A stretch of 21,844 nt of DNA from Pedosphaera sp. (GTDB taxonomy: Bacteria > Verrucomicrobiota > Verrucomicrobiia > Limisphaerales > UBA9464), in contig SIAZ01000021.1 of NCBI GenBank assembly GCA_009695405.1, positions 1 to 21,844 on the forward strand. Direction: 5' to 3'. Below are positions 7,575-15,527 of this stretch, one piece after another (within the stretch, counting starts at the first letter, position 1; each line of letters opens with the position of its first letter). Made by a program: the position numbers and the translations under genes. The notes beneath the pieces were generated by a model that had not been told where the DNA came from, ran no database searches, and saw nothing but the letters and a program-made list of their open reading frames with translations.

Positions 7575-8906
7575 ATGAATCCATGTTTTAGTTCCTTCGG
7601 AGGGGTTTTTATTTCGAGCGTCGCCCTCTTCGGGGTGTCCGGTTGCGCTGTATTTCGGGAATCAGCCCCCCGCCTCCACACCTTCACTCGCCAGCAGCTT
7701 TCCAACGAGTTTTGGGCTGAAGGTGCCTGTTTTACCGACATCAATGGTGATGGGGCAATGGATGTGGTTTCGGGTCCCTTTTGGTATCAAGGCCCGACCT
7801 TTACCTTTCGGCACGCTTACGCGGATGGGTCTAGGATCTCCAAGAGTAAGCGTGAGGGGAAAGAAGTGTCCTTTCCTGGATTTAAAGGCGGCTTAGGAAA
7901 CGAAAACGAGTATAGTGCTAATTTCTTTGCACACTCCGGTGACTTTAACGGTGACGGCCGGGCTGACATTTTGATTCTTGGGTTTCCAGGTGAGAATTCG
8001 TGGTGGTTTGAGAATCCTGGCAAAGGGGTCGCCGGCCACTGGAAACGCCATGTGGCATTGGACGTAACCGATAATGAATCACCTCGGTGGTTTGATATTA
8101 CCGGCGATGGCAAACCTGAACTTGTTTGCAGCAGTAAGGGGGCTTACGGGTATGCGGTACCGAATCCCCAAAAACCGACTGAGCTCTTCACTTGGCATCC
8201 TATTTCGCCGGATCGCAAACTCCACAAATTCACCCATGGAATCGGGGTTGGCGATGTCAATGGCGATGGCCGAATGGATCTCTTGGAAAAGGACGGTTGG
8301 CTAGAACAACCGACAGCGTTGGCGGGAGATCCTGTTTGGAAGCATCATCCAGTCAATTTTGGTACGGGTGGGGCGCAAATGTATGCTTATGACGTCAATG
8401 GAGATGGTTTGAATGATGTCATTACCAGTCTCGCAGCCCACGGTTTTGGATTGGCTTGGTATGAACAAATCCGTCAAGGCGCAGAGATTCGCTTCAAAGA
8501 GCATATTATTATGAACAAAGAAGCCTCCGAAAATGCGTATGGAGTGAAGTTCAGCCAACTTCATGCTATCGATTTGGTGGATATCGATGGTGATGGATTA
8601 AAAGACTTGGTGACTGGAAAACGTTTCTGGGCGCATGGGCCAACGGGGGATGCGGAAGCCAATGCTGACCCTGTTCTCTATTGGTTCCAATTACGTCGCA
8701 ACGCCGATAAGTCCGTTGAGTATGTGCCGCATCTTATTGACACGCAGTCGGGGGTTGGCACCGAGGTCAAGGCGGTGGATTACAATCACGATGGATTGCT
8801 GGATATTGTGGTCGGTAATAAGAAAGGGGTTTTTGTTTTTACCCACAAAGCTCAATCAGTTTCCCGCACACAGTGGGAGGCCGGACAACCTCGACGATTG
8901 AAGTAA
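7575..8906 (+). CDS. FG-GAP/VCBS-repeat lipoprotein, predicted beta-propeller
   Basis: The 443-residue product begins with a lipoprotein signal (MNPCFSSFGGVFISSVALFG, then VSGC with the lipid-attachment Cys at 24), so it should be membrane-anchored and face the periplasm or exterior. The body has seven spaced calcium-binding-like motifs: DINGDG (55), DFNGDG (123), DITGDG (174), DVNGDG (227), DVNGDG (273), DIDGDG (336) and DYNHDG (402). Each is followed by a hydrophobic strand such as MDVVSGPFW or NDVITSLAAHG. Together these predict a seven-bladed beta-propeller of the FG-GAP/VCBS group. Such proteins are common in Verrucomicrobiota and Planctomycetota, usually as binding or adhesion modules; no enzyme function can be assigned. 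The frame is open from 7434, but I chose ATG at 7575 because the lipoprotein signal begins there and the longer version would overlap ptsI. It stands alone, divergent from ptsI. Confidence 0.8.
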   Translation: MNPCFSSFGGVFISSVALFGVSGCAVFRESAPRLHTFTRQQLSNEFWAEGACFTDINGDGAMDVVSGPFWYQGPTFTFRHAYADGSRISKSKREGKEVSFPGFKGGLGNENEYSANFFAHSGDFNGDGRADILILGFPGENSWWFENPGKGVAGHWKRHVALDVTDNESPRWFDITGDGKPELVCSSKGAYGYAVPNPQKPTELFTWHPISPDRKLHKFTHGIGVGDVNGDGRMDLLEKDGWLEQPTALAGDPVWKHHPVNFGTGGAQMYAYDVNGDGLNDVITSLAAHGFGLAWYEQIRQGAEIRFKEHIIMNKEASENAYGVKFSQLHAIDLVDIDGDGLKDLVTGKRFWAHGPTGDAEANADPVLYWFQLRRNADKSVEYVPHLIDTQSGVGTEVKAVDYNHDGLLDIVVGNKKGVFVFTHKAQSVSRTQWEAGQPRRLK

Positions 8907-8994
8907 AAGAGGGCTAGAGCATCGAGGTTCTTCACTCAATCATGCGAGTCTTGTCGGTTGGGCAATGGGTGCTTTCCGAGAAGCGGGTTCTGAC

Positions 8995-9037
8995 GTCGAG
9001 ATCGGTTCGATCAGAGGGGGCATCTGCGGTTCTCGAC
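8995..9037. promoter_or_regulatory. Inverted repeat in the glnS leader
   Basis: GTCGAGA (8995-9001) and TCTCGAC (9031-9037) are exact reverse complements 29 bases apart. They lie 38-80 bases upstream of the glnS start. They could form a stem in the 5' leader or bind a regulator. There is no T-box core and no known riboswitch motif that I can recognise. A chance match is quite possible. Confidence 0.25.
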
Positions 9038-9074
9038 TTTCTCTGGCGTTTTATCTAAGCATTGAGTCTTGCGT

Positions 9075-10859
9075 ATGTCGGAACCTGCACCTTTAGAATC
9101 GTCGCCCTCAGATTTTATCCGCGATATTGTTGCCGAGGATCTGCTTTCGGGCAAACACGCGGCAATAGTTACTCGGTTTCCACCAGAACCGAATGGCTAT
9201 CTCCATATTGGCCATGCTAAGTCCATTTGCCTTAATTTCGGAGTCGCCCGCGAAAACGGGGGGCGATGCAACTTGCGAATGGATGACACCAATCCGACCA
9301 AAGAGGAGACCGAATATGTGGACGCCATTCAAGCGGATGTGGCGTGGTTGATCGATGGATGGTCGAGCGACTCCTTAGGCCTGAAAGTTCTAGGAGATAT
9401 CTCAGGGACTGGAGTGTTTGCTTCCGGCACTCATAGTCTTGCTTTGGAACCTTTCTTCGCTTCGGATTATTTCGAGCAAATTTATCAGTTTGCTGAGACT
9501 CTTTTGAGGGCGGGGCAGGCTTATGTCTGCGACCTGACAGCCGAACAGATGTCAGAATACCGAGGAACCCCTGAGCGCCCAGGACGAACTAGTCCTTGGC
9601 GTGAACGGACCCCTGAGGAAAACCTAGATTTATTTGCGCGGATGCGGTCGGGTGAATTTCCAGATGGAGCACGGACTTTGCGGGCGAGGATCGATATGAG
9701 TTCGCCCAATGTTCATCTGCGGGATCCGGCTTTGTTTCGGATTCGGCACGCTCACCATCATCGGACAGGTTCGGCATGGTGTTTGTATCCGATGTACGAT
9801 TATGCGCATCCAATCAGTGACTATTTGGAGGGGATAACTCATTCCGTTTGCACCTTAGAGTTCGAAGTTCACCGACCGTTTTACGATTGGGTCTTAAAGT
9901 CCCTACAGTTGCCCCGCGCCTTGCCGAGGCAGATTGAGTTCGCCCGTTTGAATTTGGGCTACACCGTAATAAGTAAAAGAAAGCTGCTCCAACTCGTCGA
10001 AGAATCATTAGTAACAGGCTGGGATGATCCTCGGATGCCGACCCTTAGTGGGTTGCGACGACGAGGGGTGCGTCCCGAAGCCCTTCGTTCCTTTGCTTCG
10101 GCTATTGGCGTTACTAAATACAACGGGTTGACTGAAGTCTCCGTATTAGAGACCTGTATTCGAGATGATTTGAACAAGGTAGCATTGCGGCGCTTGGCAG
10201 TTTTGCGGCCGATCAAGGTAGTGATTACCACGATTGCGGAAGGCGAGACCGTATGGTTTGACGCAGTGAACAGTCCGGAAAATCCCCAAGCTGGGACCCG
10301 CCGGATTCCTTTCACCCGGGAGTTGTTTATCGATGCTGACGACTTCGCCGAAGTGCCACCGCCCAAATATTTCCGATTACGACCCGGTGGCGAAGTCCGA
10401 TTGAAGTACGCCTGCATCATCCAGTGCACCGAAGTGATTAAAGACGAAACAGGGCGCGTTGTTGAGTTACGTTGTACTGCGGACTTGGAGACACGATCAG
10501 GTGGATTGAATGCGGCAAAGAAGGTCAAAGGAACGATTCACTGGGTGAGCGTTGCCCATTCGGTGGAGGCCGAAGTTCGGCTTTATGATCGTCTGTTTAC
10601 CGAGGAAGAACCGGAGGTGGGCGGGCGCGATTTCAAGTCGGTTTTAAATCTGAGCAGCCTGGAGGTTATTCGTGCGCGATTAGAGCCTTCATTGGCTGAG
10701 GCGCGTCAGCAGGAACGGTATCAATTTGAGCGATTGGGCTATTTTACTTTGGACGTGCCCTACACGCCAGCGGGTGTGGCTCCAGAGAGTGTGCCCTTGA
10801 TTTTCAACCGAATTATTACCCTCAAGGACGGATGGGTGCGCGAAGGGAGAAAGATCTAA
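9075..10859 (+). CDS. glnS: Glutaminyl-tRNA synthetase
   Basis: This class I synthetase charges tRNA-Gln with glutamine in the cytosol. The 594-residue protein shows the ATP-binding HIGH motif in RFPPEPNGYLHIGHAKS (HIGH at 44-47), RMDDTNPTKEETEYVDAI, YDYAHPISDYLEGITHSVCT in the GlnRS/GluRS core, and the KMSKS-equivalent VISKRK at 298-303. The C-terminal anticodon-binding beta-barrels run from about 340 to the end. The PPEPNGYLHIGH form and the eukaryotic-like two-barrel C-terminus mark it as GlnRS and not GluRS. There is an insertion of about 25-30 residues at 98-127 (between DVAWLIDGW and SDYFEQIY) relative to E. coli. I chose ATG at 9075; an in-frame TTG at 9069 adds two residues. No Shine-Dalgarno is visible. 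The delta-prime gene begins at or before its stop codon, so the two are probably co-transcribed. Confidence 0.95.
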   Translation: MSEPAPLESSPSDFIRDIVAEDLLSGKHAAIVTRFPPEPNGYLHIGHAKSICLNFGVARENGGRCNLRMDDTNPTKEETEYVDAIQADVAWLIDGWSSDSLGLKVLGDISGTGVFASGTHSLALEPFFASDYFEQIYQFAETLLRAGQAYVCDLTAEQMSEYRGTPERPGRTSPWRERTPEENLDLFARMRSGEFPDGARTLRARIDMSSPNVHLRDPALFRIRHAHHHRTGSAWCLYPMYDYAHPISDYLEGITHSVCTLEFEVHRPFYDWVLKSLQLPRALPRQIEFARLNLGYTVISKRKLLQLVEESLVTGWDDPRMPTLSGLRRRGVRPEALRSFASAIGVTKYNGLTEVSVLETCIRDDLNKVALRRLAVLRPIKVVITTIAEGETVWFDAVNSPENPQAGTRRIPFTRELFIDADDFAEVPPPKYFRLRPGGEVRLKYACIIQCTEVIKDETGRVVELRCTADLETRSGGLNAAKKVKGTIHWVSVAHSVEAEVRLYDRLFTEEEPEVGGRDFKSVLNLSSLEVIRARLEPSLAEARQQERYQFERLGYFTLDVPYTPAGVAPESVPLIFNRIITLKDGWVREGRKI

Positions 10860-10861
10860 GC

Positions 10862-11887
10862 GTGGACTCTGAGATCGCCAAGTCGACGGCCTGGGAATTG
10901 TTAAGACGCAGTTTATCAGGGGATCGTCTTGCCCACGGGTATTTGTTTTTGGGCGACGACATGGGCTTACTAGAAGCCGGAGCGACTGCCTTGGCGCAGA
11001 CATTGAATTGCACGTCGCCGCTGGAGCGGACAGCGAGTGGTCGTTCGTTGGAGCCCTGTGGGAGGTGTTCGGCTTGCCGGCGAATTCAGGCGGCTAATCA
11101 CGCAGATGTGACTTGGGTCCGGCCTGAAAATAAATCACGTCAAATCAGTGCGGCTCAATCGCGAGAGGTGGTACGAACCATGAGTTTAAAGCCAATGGAT
11201 GCGGCGCACAAAGTCGCCGTGTTTATTGGGGCTGATCGGATGAACACTTCAGCGGCGAATATTTTTCTAAAGACGCTCGAGGAACCGCCGGAAGGATCGG
11301 TTTTAATTTTATTGAGTATCGAGCCGGGGAGGCTTTTGGAGACAATTTTGTCTCGGTGCCAGAGGGTCAATTTCGGGGTGAGTCCCTTTCGAATTTCGGT
11401 ACCCGTGGCTGAGTGGGTAGGTGCGTTTGCTCGATTAGCCGCTCCGAGCACAGCAGGCTTGCTCTCTCGCTATAGTCTGTTGAGTACGTTGCTTAGTTCT
11501 TTGACAAAAGCTCGCGAAGGAATCGAAGAACGCCTCACCGCCGCCTCGCCTCTCGTTCACTATCCAGATGCGACACCGGATCAGCGTGAGCGTTGGGAGG
11601 ACGAATTAGCGGCGGCAATCGAGGGTGAATATCGACGTCTTCGAGGTGAGTATTTGAGCGCATTACAGGCTTGGCTCCGAGATGTGTGGTTGATTGTTTG
11701 CGGGGCGGGTACTGGTCTTTTGTTTCTTCCTGAATTATCGACGCTGACCTCATCGGTAGCGGCTCGGATCAATGATCGACAGGCGTTGGCCAATTTGGAG
11801 GCGTGGGAAGGGACTCAGGGCCTCTTACATTCTAATGTTCAGGAAGCCTTGGCTCTCGAGGTAGGTTTGTTGAGGTTAAGCTTGTGA
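10862..11887 (+). CDS. holB: DNA polymerase III delta-prime subunit-like (clamp loader)
   Basis: This 341-residue protein looks like the delta-prime subunit of the clamp loader, which helps load the sliding clamp during replication. The start of the AAA+ fold is RLAHGYLFLGDD. The P-loop position reads GDDMGLLEA (31-39) and lacks the GxxGxGK Lys, so it should not bind ATP. Cys residues at 50, 66, 69 and 72 (CGRCSAC) form the typical zinc module of the family. IFLKTLEEPPEGSVLILLS (134-152) and LETILSRCQRVNF with the SRC arginine-finger motif (164-166) complete the pattern. The C-terminal third is poorly conserved. I prefer GTG at 10862, three bases after glnS, with GGGAG about 13 bases ahead. 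ATG at 10832 would overlap glnS by 28 bases and give 351 residues. Its last codon overlaps the next gene by 4 bases. Confidence 0.82.
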   Translation: MDSEIAKSTAWELLRRSLSGDRLAHGYLFLGDDMGLLEAGATALAQTLNCTSPLERTASGRSLEPCGRCSACRRIQAANHADVTWVRPENKSRQISAAQSREVVRTMSLKPMDAAHKVAVFIGADRMNTSAANIFLKTLEEPPEGSVLILLSIEPGRLLETILSRCQRVNFGVSPFRISVPVAEWVGAFARLAAPSTAGLLSRYSLLSTLLSSLTKAREGIEERLTAASPLVHYPDATPDQRERWEDELAAAIEGEYRRLRGEYLSALQAWLRDVWLIVCGAGTGLLFLPELSTLTSSVAARINDRQALANLEAWEGTQGLLHSNVQEALALEVGLLRLSL

Positions 11888-13302
11888 CTCCTAAATCGGA
11901 CAAAACGATAGAAATCAACCAAGGGAAAGACCGTTGGTTTGTGGTGTTATTTGGTCTTTTTCTAGGGTTGTGTATCCTGAAATTCGGGAACCCAGTTATT
12001 CTGGATCAGCTGATAGATCCTCCCTCTGAGATCGCCGACTGGTTCAATCAGGCTTGGCCTTTGCGATGGGCTTTTCCCTTGCTCCTGATGGTTGGAGTCA
12101 GCGGCCTTATCTTTGCACAACCGATGGCGCGGATTCGCGAGTCAGGTGTCTCTTGGTGGGTCTTATTGGCCCCATTTATTTGGTTAGGTTGGCAGTTTAT
12201 CGCCGGAGAACGATCAGTAGATCCCAGTCTTTCCGCACTGACTTTGCGGCATTTTAGTGGGTGCGTGACCTGTTTTGCGGTCGGATTTTTGGTGTTGTCC
12301 CCGTGGATTCGCCGAGGATGGCTGTGGGTGGGGATTCTGATTGGATTTTTTTTCTGTTTAAACAAGGCGACCCATCAATCGTTGTTTGAATTTCGACAAG
12401 ATTATCAGGCTTTAGTTGAGGGTGAAGCAACAGGGTGGACCAATTTTGATTTCACCTTATTGGAAAGGATGCGGCACGACCATATGATCGTCCTGACCAA
12501 TGGCGTCGAGATCGCTAATCCGGCAATTTTGGACAAAATGAAAAGAGCACGGGTGAGTGGCACACTTGTCTATCCCAATGCTTTAGCTGGACTCATCTTG
12601 ATGCTTTTACCGGCAGCAATAGCCTTTTTGAATCAGGCTGTTCGGAAAATGAAACCATCGATTCATCGAATGGTACTCGGGTTAGCTTTATTTTTGGGTT
12701 TCTCTGGATTTTATTGGACCGGTTCCAAAGCAGGTTGGTTGGTAGCCTTATTGGTTGGGGTCATTTTATTGATGAACCGATCGTGGTCGCCACGTGTTCG
12801 AGGGCTTTTGATTCTGACTTTTTTGTTGGGTGGTCTCGGCGTTTTTGGTTTGCGGTTCTCGGGTCATTTAGCGCGGGGTTCTACCAGTGCTATGGCCCGC
12901 TTTGACTATTGGCGGTCAGCGATTCAGAACACGGTTGAGAACCCACTCTTTGGAAGTGGCCCAGGGACCTTTCAACGACCTTATGCTCGGATGAAACTGC
13001 CGGGAGCGGAGATGGCCCGCTTGGTTCACAATGACTATTTAGAGCAGGCTTCAGATTCTGGGGTACTCGGTCTGGTTTTTTATGGACTTTGGATTTTTGG
13101 AACATTTCAGATTTTATATCGACGATTTGCTAAAGTTGGGATGAGTGATCCGATCCCGATCGCCCTATTTTATGGTCTTTTAGCTTGGTTTCTACAGGGT
13201 TTTTTTGAGTTCGGCCTTTATATCCCTGCAGTGGCTTGGACTGCCTTTGCTTTGATGGGAGCCTTGCTAGGATTGCGGCCAGCGCAGTTAAAGTGCAGTT
13301 GA
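11884..13302 (+). CDS. O-antigen ligase / Wzy-like polytopic membrane protein
   Basis: This 472-residue protein is very hydrophobic, with about 10-12 probable membrane segments. It carries the Wzy_C/O-antigen-ligase signature: the stretch NPLFGSGPGTFQ, then a periplasmic region ending in RLVHNDYLEQASDSGVLGLV with H382 in HNDYLE. Family members transfer or polymerise undecaprenyl-linked glycans at the periplasmic face of the inner membrane. Whether this one is a ligase (WaaL-like), a polymerase or a protein glycosylation enzyme cannot be told from sequence, and no glycan genes surround it. A large extracytoplasmic loop seems to lie around residues 165-220 (FEFRQDYQALVEGE onward). The GTG start overlaps the delta-prime stop as GTGA, which implies translational coupling. 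Confidence 0.85.
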   Translation: MTPKSDKTIEINQGKDRWFVVLFGLFLGLCILKFGNPVILDQLIDPPSEIADWFNQAWPLRWAFPLLLMVGVSGLIFAQPMARIRESGVSWWVLLAPFIWLGWQFIAGERSVDPSLSALTLRHFSGCVTCFAVGFLVLSPWIRRGWLWVGILIGFFFCLNKATHQSLFEFRQDYQALVEGEATGWTNFDFTLLERMRHDHMIVLTNGVEIANPAILDKMKRARVSGTLVYPNALAGLILMLLPAAIAFLNQAVRKMKPSIHRMVLGLALFLGFSGFYWTGSKAGWLVALLVGVILLMNRSWSPRVRGLLILTFLLGGLGVFGLRFSGHLARGSTSAMARFDYWRSAIQNTVENPLFGSGPGTFQRPYARMKLPGAEMARLVHNDYLEQASDSGVLGLVFYGLWIFGTFQILYRRFAKVGMSDPIPIALFYGLLAWFLQGFFEFGLYIPAVAWTAFALMGALLGLRPAQLKCS

Positions 13303-13398
13303 GGGATTGAACCGGCACGGATGAAGGTGATATTTAGAATCATGATTCGCTTACTTTTTTTTTGGGGCCGATATGGTTTGGAAGGGATTATTATCAAA

Positions 13399-14778
13399 AT
13401 GGAACGAAAACTCCAACAAACAGGTCGGTTCTTCTCCTTTTTGTTTTTGATCGTTACCGATCCAGTCTTGAGTGCTCAACAGACCGGTGGGACAGTGTCG
13501 GAATCAGATGGAGCAGGAATACGTCGAGACCCGACAGTGATTGCCGTCGAGAAGGTCCTACCCAGCGTTGTGAATGTGGAAGGTTCGGTGGATATTGATC
13601 CCAACAATGAATCAGACCGCTTTATGGCTGAGTACTTTGGTTGGCGGTTACGACAGGTAAAGGAGTCGGTGGTGAGTCGAGGATCCGGCGTGGTGATTGA
13701 TGAAGAGGGCTATGTGCTGACCAATGTGCATGTGGTCGAAGGAGTGAAGAGAGTTTTTGTGAAGTTTAACGATGGGTCTGAACCGATCGAGGCGGAGCGT
13801 GTGGCCTTAAATGCTGGGAAAGACGTGGCATTGCTTCGGATGAAGGGAGCAGTGAAAAAGTTTCCGACAGTAAAATTCGCCAAAGACGATGACCTTTTGC
13901 TAGGCGAGACGGTCATTGCTCTGGGAAATCCCTTTGGCTACTCGGGTTCAGTGAGTCGAGGAATTTTAAGTTCGCGTGCTCGGCGCGGTCCGAACGAACC
14001 GCGGGATAGCGGCGAATTAGATACCTTTGACTGGTTACAGACCGATGCGGCTATTAACCCAGGGAATTCGGGGGGGCCACTAATCAATCTTCGAGGAGAA
14101 TTAATTGGGATTAGCGTTGCCACATTAAGACCCCAGGTTGGGGCACAGGGAATTGGGTTTGCCATCCCCATTCGACGCGTCAATCAAGCGTTGGCGGAAG
14201 TCTTAAGTGGTGAAACGGTGGATCGTTTTTGGTTTGGAGCACGTCTTAAAACGGCCACCCGGCCCCTGACCATTCAGGTTGTTCAACCGGGCAGTCCAGC
14301 AGACAAATCTGGGGTGCGAGAAGGGGACTTAATTGTGGCCGTTGATTCGAACCCGCCCAGTGGAATCATCGAGTTTAATCGGGCTCTCGTGAAGGCAGGG
14401 GATAGTCGAGAGATCGCCTTAACCATTCGGCGAGGGGGAGTTCTCAAAGAGTTACGTTTACGTTTAGTGGAGGAGGCAGACTTTTTTAATAATGCGTTGA
14501 TTGAATCTCGTATGGGAATTCGGTTGGTTCCCTCGCGTGGTGGTGGTTTTGTGATTCAATTTGTGGATCCAACGGGGCCCGCGGCCAAGGTAGGCTTGAA
14601 GCGAGGCTTGGTGATTCGGGGCTTTGATCGAACAGATTTTGGGGATGTGGTCGGATTAGCCCGATTTATTCATTCACGAAAGCGAGGACAGTCAGTGGAT
14701 GTCGGGGTCTTGGTCGACCAGCAAACATCACTCGGAGTCTATCGACAAATCGTAGTCGTACCATTGACTCTGCGGTAG
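13399..14778 (+). CDS. HtrA/DegQ-family serine protease with two PDZ domains
   Basis: This trypsin-like S1C protease should degrade or hold misfolded envelope proteins in the periplasm. From ATG 13399 it has 459 residues: a signal peptide with hydrophobic core FFSFLFLIVTDPVLSA, then the protease domain with catalytic H111 (LTNVHVVEG), D142 (GKDVALLR) and S224 (NPGNSGGPLI). PDZ1 (about 285-360, with VVQPGSPADKSGVREGDLIV) and a more divergent PDZ2 (about 370-455, with FVDPTGPAAKVGLKRGLVIRG) follow. All three catalytic residues are intact. The frame is open from an ATG at 13321, but those extra 26 residues do not look like a signal sequence. GGAAGGGA lies about 12 bases before 13399, so I prefer the later start. 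The 96-base gap after the O-antigen-ligase gene allows co-transcription or its own promoter. Confidence 0.92.
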   Translation: MERKLQQTGRFFSFLFLIVTDPVLSAQQTGGTVSESDGAGIRRDPTVIAVEKVLPSVVNVEGSVDIDPNNESDRFMAEYFGWRLRQVKESVVSRGSGVVIDEEGYVLTNVHVVEGVKRVFVKFNDGSEPIEAERVALNAGKDVALLRMKGAVKKFPTVKFAKDDDLLLGETVIALGNPFGYSGSVSRGILSSRARRGPNEPRDSGELDTFDWLQTDAAINPGNSGGPLINLRGELIGISVATLRPQVGAQGIGFAIPIRRVNQALAEVLSGETVDRFWFGARLKTATRPLTIQVVQPGSPADKSGVREGDLIVAVDSNPPSGIIEFNRALVKAGDSREIALTIRRGGVLKELRLRLVEEADFFNNALIESRMGIRLVPSRGGGFVIQFVDPTGPAAKVGLKRGLVIRGFDRTDFGDVVGLARFIHSRKRGQSVDVGVLVDQQTSLGVYRQIVVVPLTLR

Positions 14779-14817
14779 TCGATTTATGAGTTTGGGCCTC
14801 AGCAAAAGACGCTGTGG

Positions 14818-15399
14818 ATGCTTTTCATGAGTGACGAAGCTGACTTTCCTGGCCGAGGCCGTTCTTCGGAGATGTTAATCCCTGCCGATGTCGCTGATCG
14901 CGCCATCCTGCAACGGGCTCTTCCCGCTTTCTTCCGTGCTGTCCGTGGCCACGAACTGACCGAGAGGAACTGGGTGAATCTTGGCTTGGACGCCATGCCT
15001 TTTGTTGACGTGGCGATCCAGTATCGGGTGGAAGCGGCCATCAAAGCGGACTTCATCGGTATCTATCTCGATGCCGAACAAGACAAGGCTGAGCTGGGGG
15101 CTAATGAATTCGCTGGTTGTCTGCTGGTTTCAGAGAGGCGACTTGCAGTACTGCTTGATGATTTTGCTTCCCAAGCTGAGGGGGTAATCTCGAATTTTAG
15201 GGAGAGTGTGGGCCGCTACGCGAGAAGCGTTGTCGTAGCATTGGCCATTGCAACTCTGTCGGAGCCATCAGCGGGGGCGACCTCAGCGGCTCATCTCAGA
15301 AACAGGTCGGTACTTTTATCGATTGACACGCGCCACGATAAACCGGCCTTGCAGAAAATTACTCATAGTTTAGGGTTTGAACTCGTGCCTAGTTTTTAG
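14818..15399 (+). CDS. Hypothetical protein, 193 residues, no family recognised
   Basis: I do not recognise this protein. It starts at ATG 14818, with a second in-frame ATG at 14827, and has no clear ribosome binding site. The sequence is soluble in character, without a signal peptide. It is acidic and helical at the N-terminus (DVADRAILQRALPAFFRAV), with a central part such as FVDVAIQYRVEAAIKADF and LVSERRLAVLLDDF. A small-residue hydrophobic stretch lies near 138-155 (SVVVALAIATLSEPSAGA), followed by a short charged tail. No Cys-rich, nucleotide-binding or catalytic motif stands out. Codon use fits coding DNA and no competing frame is better. It lies between the HtrA gene and phnW on the same strand; the gaps (39 and 128 bases) allow but do not prove linkage. 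Confidence 0.6.
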   Translation: MLFMSDEADFPGRGRSSEMLIPADVADRAILQRALPAFFRAVRGHELTERNWVNLGLDAMPFVDVAIQYRVEAAIKADFIGIYLDAEQDKAELGANEFAGCLLVSERRLAVLLDDFASQAEGVISNFRESVGRYARSVVVALAIATLSEPSAGATSAAHLRNRSVLLSIDTRHDKPALQKITHSLGFELVPSF

Positions 15400-15527
15400 G
15401 CTTTACCCCTTTTATGAGGTCTGGAATTTGGAGACTTGTTTCCCAAGTGGGATGTGCTGTTTCCTTCTGGAGCGACCTGCGGTGACTCAGCGCTCAGGTT
15501 TCCTTTTTGGTCACATTCCGTACACCT

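Noticed and set aside
9959..10528. 189-residue minus-strand open frame inside glnS
   Set aside because: It is a shadow of GlnRS coding sequence and Ser/Arg/Thr-rich in composition.
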